This document shows, piece by piece, positions 1-5,952 of a stretch of DNA of 43,328 bases. The DNA comes from a virus. The DNA lies in IMG/VR virus record IMGVR_UViG_3300010373_000073, positions 1-43,328 of that record. One strand, 5' to 3'. The position numbers and the translations under genes were made by a program. Position 1 is the stretch's first letter. Every line of letters starts with the position of its first letter. The notes below the pieces were generated by a model. It ran no database searches, was not told the DNA's origin, and saw only the letters and a program-made list of their open reading frames with translations.

Positions 1-235
1 GAGGCCCCCACGGAGGCCCCCACGGAGTCCCGCACGGAGGCCCACACGGAGGCCCCCACGGAGTCCCCCACGGAGGCCCCCACGGAGGCCCGCACGGAGT
101 CCCCCACGGAGTCCCGCACGGAGTCCCGCACGGAGTCCCCCACGGAGGCCCACACGGAGGCCCCCACGGAGTCCCCCACGGAGGCCCCCACGGAGTCCCA
201 CACGGAGGCCCACACGGAGTCCCCCACGGAGGCCC
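1..235 (-). repeat. 12-bp tandem repeat (minisatellite) coding a tetrapeptide repeat
   Basis: About 19.6 head-to-tail copies of a 12-bp unit, consensus on the plus strand GAGKCCCNCACG. Two positions vary systematically: G/T at position 4 (Ala or Asp) and C/G/A at position 8 (Gly, Arg or Trp). Read on the minus strand each unit is (GCC/GAC)-TCC-GTG-(GGG/CGG/TGG). The array continues beyond base 1. There are no spacers, so it is not CRISPR. Confidence 0.95.
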
Positions 236-497
236 TATTACGTTTCAGGTCGTCGATGACCGACTTGGCGATGGGCGCCGCGAAGGCGCCCACGATCGGG
301 GACGAGACGCGGACCACCACGTTCGGCCAAGGGATACCAGCGAATTCGTAGCACTTCCGCGCGCCGGATTCCCAGACCGCCCATTCCTCTTCGGTCAGTG
401 GGGTTGTGCGCCAGCCGTATTCGATCCATTCGCGTGCCCAGGAGGCCATGCGGTCGTGTTGTGCTGGGGTGAGTTCGGTGAGCTTTTTCGTGGTCAT
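1..497 (-). CDS. Partial tetrapeptide-repeat protein (DUF6745-like N-terminus), runs off left edge
   Basis: The frame opens at ATG 497-495, whose ATGA overlaps the stop of the gene before it, with a GAGG about 10 nt upstream. It stays open to base 1, so the C-terminus is missing. The first ~85 residues look like a normal folded domain: the start [17 protein letters not shown], then a W-x3-W-x3-G-W stretch, a Y-x2-A-G-x2-W-P segment, and V-S-S-P-I-V-G-A. This resembles the N-terminus of an actinobacterial family annotated DUF6745, in which a similar domain is followed by low-complexity (D/A)-x-V repeats. From about residue 88 the protein is a tetrapeptide repeat (A/D)-S-V-(G/R/W), about 19 copies to the edge. 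The function is unknown. The family link is from memory and only moderately sure; the reading frame is certain because the repeat is in frame without a stop. Confidence 0.8.
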   Translation of the reverse strand, partial: MTTKKLTELTPAQHDRMASWAREWIEYGWRTTPLTEEEWAVWESGARKCYEFAGIPWPNVVVRVSSPIVGAFAAPIAKSVIDDLKRNRASVGDSVWASVWDSVGASVGDSVGASVWASVGDSVRDSVRDSVGDSVRASVGASVGDSVGASVWASVRDSVGASVGA

Positions 498-784
498 TGG
501 ATTGCCTCGGGTTCTGGGACTGGTTTCCACGGTGCGAGCTGGCGTTGTGCACGCCGGATTGCTCGGCGTAGTCCGGCGCGGCGTTGGGTGCGGTACTGGC
601 CGCCGGCGCGGCGGCTGTTCCGGTTGTAGGCCGGGCGCAGGTTGGCCGGATGGAGCTCTGGTGGCGCGATCCGGCGTAGCGTCGCGCGCTCGACCGGTGC
701 TAGGTCTTCGGGTTTGCGTTCCAGCCAGTCGGGCAGCGGTTGACGTTTGGTGATCGTGCGCCGTTGATCGGCGAAGCGGGTCAC
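494..784 (-). CDS. Small basic protein, unknown function
   Basis: 96 residues, strongly basic: about 20 Arg, with the runs RRTITKR and [14 protein letters not shown], suggesting nucleic-acid contact. The GTG start at 784 is chosen because it overlaps the previous stop as GTGA and has GGAGG eight bases upstream; an ATG at 805 has no ribosome site. The stop overlaps the next start as ATGA. I recognise no family. It lies in the early leftward operon downstream of the recombination genes. Conserved small basic proteins are common in this part of mycobacteriophage genomes, but a role cannot be assigned. Confidence 0.7.
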   Translation of the reverse strand: MTRFADQRRTITKRQPLPDWLERKPEDLAPVERATLRRIAPPELHPANLRPAYNRNSRRAGGQYRTQRRAGLRRAIRRAQRQLAPWKPVPEPEAIQ

Positions 785-1005
785 TGCGGAGCCTCCAGGT
801 CGCATGGCATCGCGATCGTGGTTTGTGCCGGGAAGACGTCGACGTGTAGTTGATCGCCTTTGGTGAAGCGGACTTGGGTCGCGATTTCCCAGACGGTCAT
901 GCCGTCGTCGTTGACTCCTTGGTAGGCGAGTTCGCAGGCGGTGATGGTGCCGTCGGCGTGGTGGATTGCTACGCCTTGTGGGCGGGGTCGCGCGTCAGTC
1001 GTCAT
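781..1005 (-). CDS. Conserved hypothetical small protein (74 aa)
   Basis: A compact, mostly beta-like protein starting MTTDARPRPQGVAIHHADG and containing ACELAYQGVNDDGMTVWEIA and a closing [13 protein letters not shown]. The start is ATG 1005 (a second ATG lies just upstream at 1008). It overlaps the end of the preceding gene by about 11 nt, and its own stop overlaps the next GTG. A much longer open frame to 1197 exists, but that part is Arg/Thr/Ser-rich shadow sequence over the preceding gene. No family recognised; early operon context only. Confidence 0.65.
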   Translation of the reverse strand: MTTDARPRPQGVAIHHADGTITACELAYQGVNDDGMTVWEIATQVRFTKGDQLHVDVFPAQTTIAMPCDLEAPQ

Positions 1006-1369
1006 CATCGTCGACTTCGCTGTCGGCCTCTTTGTCGTCGCCGTGGTCGAACAGGGCGGGCTGATCCTCGTCGGCGTCCGGCGGTTTTGGCTTGCCCTGT
1101 TCGTGGCACCACTGGATCTGAAGCGTTCGCGTGTAACGCATTTCGCCGTCTTTGCGTTCGATCGGGCCGTGCTCGCCGGTGCAGCGGGCCCGCACAATGT
1201 AGGTTCGGACGTCGCCGACTTCCGGTGGGTCGTCGAGCGCTGCCGTTGATTGGCCGAAGCTGAGGTAGGCGGGTGGTTGGTCTTCGGCGGCGAGGTCGGC
1301 GCGGACGGCGTCGAGCGCGTCGGTGGTGAGGACGTCGGGGGGTGCTTCTTTGTCGGTGATGAGGGCCAT
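995..1369 (-). CDS. Acidic-tailed hypothetical protein next to recT
   Basis: 124 residues starting at ATG 1369, eight bases after the recT stop; GGAAGG lies about 14 nt upstream. The central part (DVRTYIVRARCTGEHGPIER, then RYTRTLQIQWCHEQG) looks like a small folded beta domain. The last ~25 residues are very acidic and end in five Asp. Placement directly after recT suggests an accessory DNA-replication or recombination factor, possibly one that contacts a basic partner through the acidic tail. That is inference; no family recognised. Confidence 0.65.
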   Translation of the reverse strand: MALITDKEAPPDVLTTDALDAVRADLAAEDQPPAYLSFGQSTAALDDPPEVGDVRTYIVRARCTGEHGPIERKDGEMRYTRTLQIQWCHEQGKPKPPDADEDQPALFDHGDDKEADSEVDDDDD

Positions 1370-1377
1370 GGCTGGGT

Positions 1378-2616
1378 TTAACCTTCCTGATCTGTTGCGG
1401 GGCTGGATGATTCCGATTCAGCGAGGCTGGCTCGGTTGAGAATTTCTCGGATGATGTCCTGCGGGTCGACCTCGTCACCGTCTTCGTCGCGGCCGGACTT
1501 CCACAGCTTTAGGGCCTCGATGATGGACTCGGCTTCGGCGGACGTCAGCCCGGAGCTGCTGTCGAGTTTGAATCCGAGGATCGCGCCGGTGACGGTAAGC
1601 CGGTCGTTGCGATCCTTGAGGTCGAGATCGCGGAACAGGGCGTGCATCTGGCGGTTCTGCGCCGGGCTGGCCGGATCATCGGGCACCGGCGCTTCGTCCC
1701 CCGGCTCAGGGTCGCTGACCTGCTCGGTTTCCGGTTCTGGACGATTTTCTGAGGCCGCGGGTTGATCCTGTTCCGCGTCGAGTTTCGCCTGGGCGTCGGC
1801 GACCGCCTGGGCGCGCGCCGGATTCGGTTGCGCCGGCGCGGGCTGCTCGGGCGCCGGCGGTGTCTCACCGAAAATCTCGTCGACGGTGATCGGCTCCGAC
1901 CGCTGCCGAACCGGCTCCCGCTGAGGCTCGTTGTCCCACCGCTCTGATTCGAGTTCCTCAGCACTGTAGGAGATACCGATCAGGACGTCGGGCGCCATCT
2001 CCCGGCAAACCTCGGCCTGCGCCTTGGCCTTGAGCATCGCCTGCGGGTCGGTGATGTACTTCATGTTCCCGACGATCGAGACCTTCTTTTTGCCGTCCCA
2101 GAACTTCTCGACCGTCACCCAGTCGTCCTCGACGTCCGGGCGGCACAACGAATCCGCGCCCGACGGGATCGGCACATACCCGGCGCGCTTCGCCCGCTCG
2201 ATCGTCCACGTCGACCGGTACTCGTCACCGTCCAGATCGCGACCAACCACAGTCACCGACGTGTCGGACTGCTCGACGGTGCGAACCTTGTAGCCGCGAG
2301 GCTTCAACAGCGCCACCATCGTTCGCGCCTCAAGCGACGGCATGCCATGGATCGCGATCACACGCTGCAACGACTGGATCGGCGTCAGGCCGAGCTCGGC
2401 GCCATACAGGATCGCCGCGGTCGCGTCCTCTTCCTTCCGAAAGAACCGCTTCGGCACCATCGACGTGCCGACCATCTTGCAGGCCAAGTCGTACGCGGTC
2501 TGCATCATTTCGGCGTGCTGCAACAGCATCGCCTTCGCTTCCAGCGACGCCGGGCGAGCGGGCGGCAACAGCTGAAGCGACGAGTCGCCCAGGGTGGCGA
2601 CTTCGGTTGTGGTCAT
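1378..2616 (-). CDS. recT: RecT-family single-strand annealing protein
   Basis: 412 residues from ATG 2616, which has GGAAGGA about 8 nt upstream; the open frame extends to 2703 without a better site. The N-terminal two-thirds carry RecT-superfamily features: A-A-I-L-Y-G-A-E-L-G-L-T-P-I-Q-S-L-Q, then a glycine-poor beta region, then KAKAQAEVCREMAPDVLIGI followed by a Tyr and Glu-Glu motif. RecT anneals complementary single strands exposed by a partner 5'-3' exonuclease, and that partner is encoded immediately upstream. Residues ~240-330 are a Pro/Glu/Ala-rich linker. The C-terminal ~80 residues (QNRQMHALFRDLDLKDRNDR...) form a separate small helical domain often seen at the end of phage RecT/replication proteins. 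The family call is secure; the role of the tail domain is not known. Confidence 0.9.
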   Translation of the reverse strand: MTTTEVATLGDSSLQLLPPARPASLEAKAMLLQHAEMMQTAYDLACKMVGTSMVPKRFFRKEEDATAAILYGAELGLTPIQSLQRVIAIHGMPSLEARTMVALLKPRGYKVRTVEQSDTSVTVVGRDLDGDEYRSTWTIERAKRAGYVPIPSGADSLCRPDVEDDWVTVEKFWDGKKKVSIVGNMKYITDPQAMLKAKAQAEVCREMAPDVLIGISYSAEELESERWDNEPQREPVRQRSEPITVDEIFGETPPAPEQPAPAQPNPARAQAVADAQAKLDAEQDQPAASENRPEPETEQVSDPEPGDEAPVPDDPASPAQNRQMHALFRDLDLKDRNDRLTVTGAILGFKLDSSSGLTSAEAESIIEALKLWKSGRDEDGDEVDPQDIIREILNRASLAESESSSPATDQEG

Positions 2617-2663
2617 TGGTGATTCCTTCCGGGCTAGGTGGTCGGTTCCGAAGATTTGGAATG

Positions 2664-3500
2664 TCACGCGGTGAGATCGTCTTCGATTTGGCGGCGCATC
2701 CACGCCGGGAACGTCAGCAGCGCGATGCCCTCATAGCCGGGCCACACACCGGTTTCGCGGCACTCGGCGAACAGGTCGATCGCTTTGCGGTTCTGGAGGC
2801 GCCCGAGCTCAATGTCTTCCGGTTCGAACTGCGCCGTCGAGACCAGAAACGGCGGATCCTTCTGCTGCACAATGAACATGAACGCGGCGTCCTCGGCCCC
2901 GGTGACTTCCCACAGACCGTCGATGTACCAGGCGGCCGACTGGTGGTAGCCGTAGTCGAATGCCGCTTTGACGAACCTGCGCGGATTCGCCGAGGCGGCT
3001 GTCTTGTACTCAACGATGATCGGCCGGCCGCGGGGAGCATCGGGCAGAAAGTCGGGCCGGAACCGTAGCCGCACGCCGGTCGCGTCGTCGTGCCAGTAAC
3101 CGGACATCTCCGCGGACCCGGATTCGAGAAGCTTCGCCGCGATCTTGTGCTCAAACACCTTGCCGGCCATCCGCTGCGCCTGCTCGATCTGCGCCTTCAG
3201 CAGCGGTGCTTTGCCGAGCTCGTATGCGCGTTCGCGCTGAGCCTTCGCAGCATTGGTGCGCCAATCTCGGGCGTCGACCCGGACAAGCTGACCGCCTTTG
3301 CCGAGGACCATCTTGTGCGCGGCGTGCCCAAAGTCATATTGGGGCTTGGGATTTGGCGGCTCCAGCTGTTGGGCCATGAATTCTTGAGGTGTCAGCGTGG
3401 TGAGTGTCTTCGCGCCGGAGGACGAGAGGCTGTCGCGGTCGGCGTGATAATCCTCTTCCGACACATCAGGGTAGAGGCCGTCGTTGATTGGGACGCTCAT
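2664..3500 (-). CDS. RecE-like PD-(D/E)XK exonuclease
   Basis: 278 residues from ATG 3500, which overlaps the WhiB stop as ATGA. The PD-(D/E)XK core is visible: R-F-R-P-D150, then I-I-V-E164-Y-K166, and a downstream Y-G-Y-H-Q187-S-A-A-W-Y motif typical of the RecB/lambda-exonuclease fold. The N-terminal YPDVSEEDYHADRDSLSSSG and the H-x2-V-L-G region match the DUF3799 / exonuclease VIII group. It should resect double-strand ends so that the adjacent RecT can anneal the exposed strand. Together with RecT this forms a two-gene recombination unit, as in Che9c and BPs-type mycobacteriophages. The catalytic residues are all present. Confidence 0.88.
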   Translation of the reverse strand: MSVPINDGLYPDVSEEDYHADRDSLSSSGAKTLTTLTPQEFMAQQLEPPNPKPQYDFGHAAHKMVLGKGGQLVRVDARDWRTNAAKAQRERAYELGKAPLLKAQIEQAQRMAGKVFEHKIAAKLLESGSAEMSGYWHDDATGVRLRFRPDFLPDAPRGRPIIVEYKTAASANPRRFVKAAFDYGYHQSAAWYIDGLWEVTGAEDAAFMFIVQQKDPPFLVSTAQFEPEDIELGRLQNRKAIDLFAECRETGVWPGYEGIALLTFPAWMRRQIEDDLTA

Positions 3501-3895
3501 GCGTTCGCCGCCTGCCATTGTGGCTTAGGTCCGCGCTTGCGGGGTGGCCCGTAGCGGGCGTGCCGCGCCTCGGTTTTGCCGATAATGCAGGCGGGGCAGG
3601 CTTTTTCATTGTTCCGCAGGTGGGCGGCGTAGCCGCGTTCCGTTCCGCATGGCGGCCGTTTGCGTGCCCGGGCGCGTCTCATGGTGTGGCGTTGTTCTTC
3701 GGTCGTGCCGCCCCAGACGCCGAACTGCTCGGGTCGATTGAGCGCGTGCTCGAGGCACGGGACGCTGACCGGGCAGGCGCGGCAGATGTTGAGCGCGGCC
3801 GCTGTGTTGGAGACGCCACGGATTTCAGGAAAGAAGAGTCGGTCGTCGGCGCCGCGGCATGCGGCTTGGTCCATCCAGGCGTTCGGGTCACTCAT
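3497..3895 (-). CDS. whiB: WhiB-family iron-sulphur regulator with extra C-terminal Cys/His motif
   Basis: 132 residues from ATG 3895; the longer open frame upstream is shadow sequence. The four WhiB cysteines are C13, C38, C41 and C47 (C-x2-C-x5-C), followed by the G-V-W-G-G turn at 59-63 and a basic RRARARKR stretch, so the protein should bind a 4Fe-4S cluster and a sigma factor or DNA. Unlike a minimal WhiB, it continues with a second motif, C83-G-T-x4-Y-x2-H92-x7-C100-x2-C103, then a basic tail. That motif resembles a small zinc-knuckle-like unit found as stand-alone proteins in actinophages. Phage WhiB proteins such as that of TM4 interfere with host WhiB2 and with superinfection; the same is plausible here but unproven. 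Confidence 0.9.
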   Translation of the reverse strand: MSDPNAWMDQAACRGADDRLFFPEIRGVSNTAAALNICRACPVSVPCLEHALNRPEQFGVWGGTTEEQRHTMRRARARKRPPCGTERGYAAHLRNNEKACPACIIGKTEARHARYGPPRKRGPKPQWQAANA

Positions 3896-4157
3896 AGCCG
3901 ACCTGCGTGGCGACGTTGTCGATCTGGTCTGGGCAGTGGTCGCGCAGCATCCGGCCGGCGAGCGCGCCCGCATCGAATTCGGTGTATCCCGCTGCGACGA
4001 GCGAGGTTTCGATGTCGAGGACGCGGTCACCGTGCCGAAGCGCGTAGCAGACGTTGACGTGCTGGCCCGGTGTCTCGGCGTGCGCCAGGGCGGGTAGCCA
4101 CGCTGAGCACGTGATGACCGCGGCAGCGAGCAGCGCCCAGAACAGGCAGCGGATCAC
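3888..4157 (-). CDS. Secreted DUF732-like protein
   Basis: 89 residues. The start is GTG 4157, overlapping the previous stop as GTGA. Residues 1-27 form a signal peptide with a hydrophobic core and an A-L-A-H-A cleavage site. The mature part has the DUF732 pattern of a paired cysteine helical bundle: VNVCYALRHGD ... EFDAGALAGRMLRDHCPDQ. DUF732 proteins are small exported proteins, largely mycobacterial, without a firmly known function. The gene overlaps the WhiB start by eight bases, so the two are probably co-expressed early. This is one of three DUF732-type genes in the window. Confidence 0.75.
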   Translation of the reverse strand: MIRCLFWALLAAAVITCSAWLPALAHAETPGQHVNVCYALRHGDRVLDIETSLVAAGYTEFDAGALAGRMLRDHCPDQIDNVATQVGYE

Positions 4158-4363
4158 GAGGCGTCCTTCTCGGCGATCGCGCGCAGAACAGCTGGAGGCG
4201 CGAACTCGAACAACGCGTCGGCGAGGCCGTACAGGAAGGCCATGTCGGCGTCGAATTCGCTTGTGTCGTCGGGCGTGTGGTGGCGAATGTCGTGGGCGAC
4301 TTGCCGGAAGTCGTCGGGCGTCCAGATCGGGGTGAGCTTGGGCGGTACGATAGGTGCCGACAT
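4154..4363 (-). CDS. Small hypothetical protein (69 aa)
   Basis: Starts at ATG 4363 with AAAGG about 12 nt upstream and reads MSAPIVPPKLTPIWTPDDFR, then a helical, acidic segment (HHTPDDTSEFDADMAFLYG) and an Ala-rich end. Its stop overlaps the next GTG. The frame extends upstream to 4567, but that part is Arg/Pro/Thr-rich and covers two stem-loops, so it is not used. No family recognised. It is the first gene after the stem-loop pair at 4391-4493 and so may be expressed at a different level from the genes ahead of it. Confidence 0.6.
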   Translation of the reverse strand: MSAPIVPPKLTPIWTPDDFRQVAHDIRHHTPDDTSEFDADMAFLYGLADALFEFAPPAVLRAIAEKDAS

Positions 4364-4390
4364 CGGGAATCTGACCTTTCTGATGTTGTT

Positions 4391-4421
4391 GCCCCCGGGA
4401 CCGTTCACGCGGACCGGGGGC
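4391..4421 (-). terminator. Stem-loop between early genes (possible attenuator)
   Basis: GCCCCCGG (4391-4398) pairs perfectly with CCGGGGGC (4414-4421), with a further 3-bp CCG/CGG stem inside and a short loop. It lies after the stop at 4428 and ahead of the 69-aa gene. No U-run follows on the minus strand, so a classical intrinsic terminator is not demonstrated. Confidence 0.5.
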
Positions 4422-4427
4422 ACTTCT

Positions 4428-4958
4428 TTACCGGTGGGGCGTGTTTGGGTGCCCCGCACCGCCGGACAGGGGGGCGTCCTGGCGGTGCGGGGCGTCTTCT
4501 GCTGCGGGGCCGCGAGCCGTGCAGGCCACGCCGTCAGCAGAAGTGGGCAAGCCGAAGCGTTCCTCAATCAGCTGCCGTAGCGCGATCAACTCGACGTCGG
4601 TCAGCGCGGGTTCGGACGGCGTTTTGACGGGCGGACGTGGCACGGAAATCCGTGGCCGAGGCCCATACTCGTACGTTTGCCCTCCACTGCGGAGAACGGT
4701 CTCGTCGGCAGGAGGTAGAGGGCCGAGTCGGTCACCCCAGAGGCGTTCGCCAGCTTTCGCGACGTCGACGAGCGAGTAGGAACCGTTACCCTCGGCGAGA
4801 TACCGCGCGGCCGCTGCCTCGTCGAAGTCGAACTCGTCTGGCTCCGTTGGTGTTTCAGAGGGCAACAGGTACTCAAAGAGCGCCTCGCACGCGATCCCGG
4901 CGAGCTTCCCTGCATACGCGGCGGCGTCGATTGCCGCGGCCAAAGCAGCGCGCGTCAT
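4428..4958 (-). CDS. Hypothetical early protein (176 aa)
   Basis: Starts MTRAALAAAIDAAAYAGKLA at ATG 4958, overlapping the previous stop as ATGA. The N-terminal 30 residues are an Ala-rich helix. The middle has an acidic patch (DEFDFDEAAAARYL), a short proline-rich linker follows, and then a helical segment PALTDVELIALRQLIEERFG. The last ~25 codons run through a very strong inverted repeat (4451-4493), so the C-terminal residues are probably dictated by that element rather than by protein function. No family recognised. Confidence 0.6.
   Translation of the reverse strand: MTRAALAAAIDAAAYAGKLAGIACEALFEYLLPSETPTEPDEFDFDEAAAARYLAEGNGSYSLVDVAKAGERLWGDRLGPLPPADETVLRSGGQTYEYGPRPRISVPRPPVKTPSEPALTDVELIALRQLIEERFGLPTSADGVACTARGPAAEDAPHRQDAPLSGGAGHPNTPHR
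4451..4493 (-). terminator. Strong 13-bp stem-loop in 3' end of early gene
   Basis: GCCCCGCACCGCC (4451-4463) and GGCGGTGCGGGGC (4481-4493) are a perfect 13-bp inverted repeat. The 17-nt loop can add a GGAC/GTCC stem. There is no U-tract on either side. With the 4391-4421 hairpin it forms a tandem pair that could terminate or attenuate early leftward transcription, or protect a processed 3' end. Confidence 0.55.
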
Positions 4959-5137
4959 GATCGCGCACCTGAGTGTGAAGTTGCGGGCCGAGCTCGTCCG
5001 GAAACAACGCAACAAGCCCCAGGCACCAGAGCTCGCTTATCCTCCCTGACACACGTCGTCTGAGGCACCGAACCCTCGTGGAGAGTGATGTTGACGTGTG
5101 CGAGGCTCGCTGCCGCACCAGCGAAGAATGATGTCAT
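4955..5137 (-). CDS. Small hypothetical protein (60 aa)
   Basis: ATG 5137 overlaps the previous stop as ATGA, and its own stop overlaps the next ATG in the same way, so it sits in a tightly coupled chain. It starts MTSFFAGAAASLAHVNITLH, has an odd CVREDKRALVPGACCVV middle and ends basic. Coding potential is supported mostly by the overlaps; no family recognised. Confidence 0.45.
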   Translation of the reverse strand: MTSFFAGAAASLAHVNITLHEGSVPQTTCVREDKRALVPGACCVVSGRARPATSHSGARS

Positions 5138-5331
5138 GCGATTCGGCTCCCCGTCGTTTCGACGTCGCCGATCAACCGGCCACGCTGAGCCGGGCTCACA
5201 ATCCCGAGAAAACAGTTGGGACACAAGCAGTTATGCGGGAACTGTGGCGCGAAGAACGGCCGGAAGCAGCGATCACAGATGGCGCCTATCCGGCCGAGGC
5301 GACGCACATTCGCCAGCGGAAGCACGCTCAT
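5134..5331 (-). CDS. Small zinc-ribbon-like protein (65 aa)
   Basis: Starts at ATG 5331, overlapping the preceding stop as ATGA. Two cysteine pairs, C19-x2-C22 (ICDRC) and C37-x2-C40 (CLCPNC, with an extra C35), are 14 residues apart, as in a small zinc ribbon. It should bind one zinc ion and may contact DNA or a protein. It sits between cro and the recombination genes, where phage-encoded modifiers of host transcription are often found; no specific family recognised. Confidence 0.6.
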   Translation of the reverse strand: MSVLPLANVRRLGRIGAICDRCFRPFFAPQFPHNCLCPNCFLGIVSPAQRGRLIGDVETTGSRIA

Positions 5332-5594
5332 GAGATGGCCTGACATTCGGCGTGCTGAGCATTCCAGTCCTCGATCGCGATGTAGTCGTCGCCGTCGAGC
5401 TCACCCATGACCTGCATGACGGAGCCGCAGACGCATTGGGCGTAGTACTCCGGTGGCGGCGCGAACGACGCCTGGTGGTTGGCCCAGTCGAGCTCGGCGC
5501 GGACCTTGTCGGCGGCGTCGAGCACCGCGGCGACACCGGCGCGCCCGCGACCGGCAGCCATGAGGTCGTCGAGGCTGGGCATGGCGCCGCTCAC
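5328..5594 (-). CDS. Hypothetical protein next to cro (88 aa)
   Basis: GTG 5594 overlaps the cro stop as GTGA; ATG 5582 is a possible internal start. The sequence is helical (MPSLDDLMAAGRGRAGVAAV), then has YYAQCVCGSVMQVMG and a closing HAECQAIS, so a C-x-C ... H-x2-C metal site is possible. It is the second gene of the early leftward transcript. No family recognised. Confidence 0.6.
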   Translation of the reverse strand: MSGAMPSLDDLMAAGRGRAGVAAVLDAADKVRAELDWANHQASFAPPPEYYAQCVCGSVMQVMGELDGDDYIAIEDWNAQHAECQAIS

Positions 5595-5809
5595 GCGCTC
5601 GCCTTTGGCTGCTCGACGAGCTCGGCGATCGACACGCCGAGGTGGTCGGCGATCGCCTGCAGTTCAGACGCGCGGAACTCGACGCGGCCCAGGAGTCTCT
5701 GAGAGAGGCTCTGGCGGGTGAATCCGAGTACAGCTGCGATGTCGCCCTGGGTTTTTCCGCGGCGGGCGATCTCGGCCCTGACGTTGGCTGCAACATGCGA
5801 TTGCATCAC
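5591..5809 (-). CDS. Cro-like helix-turn-helix regulator
   Basis: 72 residues with an XRE-type HTH across about residues 10-62: NVRAEIARRGKTQGDIAAVLGFTRQSLSQRLLGRVEF..SELQAIADHLGV. It is divergent from the repressor and first in the early operon, the position of Cro in phages with integration-dependent immunity. The start is GTG 5809 or ATG 5806. The promoter at 5817-5845 would begin RNA at about 5810, so translation is probably leaderless from the GTG. It probably binds the operators in the shared intergenic region and tips the decision toward lysis. Confidence 0.85.
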   Translation of the reverse strand: MMQSHVAANVRAEIARRGKTQGDIAAVLGFTRQSLSQRLLGRVEFRASELQAIADHLGVSIAELVEQPKASA

Positions 5810-5816
5810 GAGACAG

Positions 5817-5845
5817 TGTCTACACGTTCAGAGTGCATACGTCAA
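5817..5845 (-). promoter_or_regulatory. Early leftward promoter (P-cro)
   Basis: On the minus strand: TTGACG (5845-5840), exactly 17 nt, then TAGACA (5822-5817). This is a good sigma-70/SigA-type match. Expected RNA start is about 5810, one base before the cro GTG. Operator-like site O1 (5823-5835) lies entirely in the spacer, so a bound repressor would block polymerase. Confidence 0.75.
5823..5835. promoter_or_regulatory. Operator-like site O1
   Basis: CACGTTCAGAGTG is an imperfect palindrome (CAC...GTG ends, central C) resembling O2 and O3. It lies in the spacer between the -35 and -10 boxes of the cro promoter, where repressor binding would switch off the lytic transcript. Confidence 0.55.
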
Positions 5846-5855
5846 CGACCATTTG

Positions 5856-5868
5856 CACGCTGAGCGTG
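5856..5868. promoter_or_regulatory. Operator-like site O2 (perfect palindrome)
   Basis: CACGCTGAGCGTG: perfect 6-bp arms about a central G. It ends two bases before a CATAAT box on the plus strand (5870-5875), the best -10 candidate for repressor transcription. Binding here could autoregulate the repressor or be the Cro target. Confidence 0.65.
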
Positions 5869-5869
5869 T

Positions 5870-5875
5870 CATAAT
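5870..5875 (+). promoter_or_regulatory. Candidate -10 box for the repressor promoter
   Basis: CATAAT on the plus strand matches TATAAT at five of six positions and is 78 nt ahead of the repressor ATG. No convincing -35 hexamer sits at 16-18 nt, so it may depend on other factors or be weak. Confidence 0.35.
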
Positions 5876-5906
5876 CGAAGTTATTGTGAAATTAACCTGC
5901 TATTCG

Positions 5907-5919
5907 CACGCTAAGCTTG
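5907..5919. promoter_or_regulatory. Operator-like site O3
   Basis: CACGCTAAGCTTG shares the left arm CACGCT and the AGC of O2 with one arm mismatch. It lies in the predicted repressor leader. A further inverted repeat, GCGTG-AGTTA-CACGC (5926-5940), follows just upstream of the repressor ribosome site. Confidence 0.5.
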
Positions 5920-5952
5920 CAAAGTGCGTGAGTTACACGCAAAGTAGGTGAC

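Noticed and set aside
1-235. CRISPR array
   Set aside because: The 12-bp units abut without spacers and read in frame as protein.
238-552. A 104-residue Arg/His-rich ORF on the minus strand
   Set aside because: It is a shadow of the repeat-protein gene in another frame, which has a better start, an ATGA overlap and normal amino-acid make-up.
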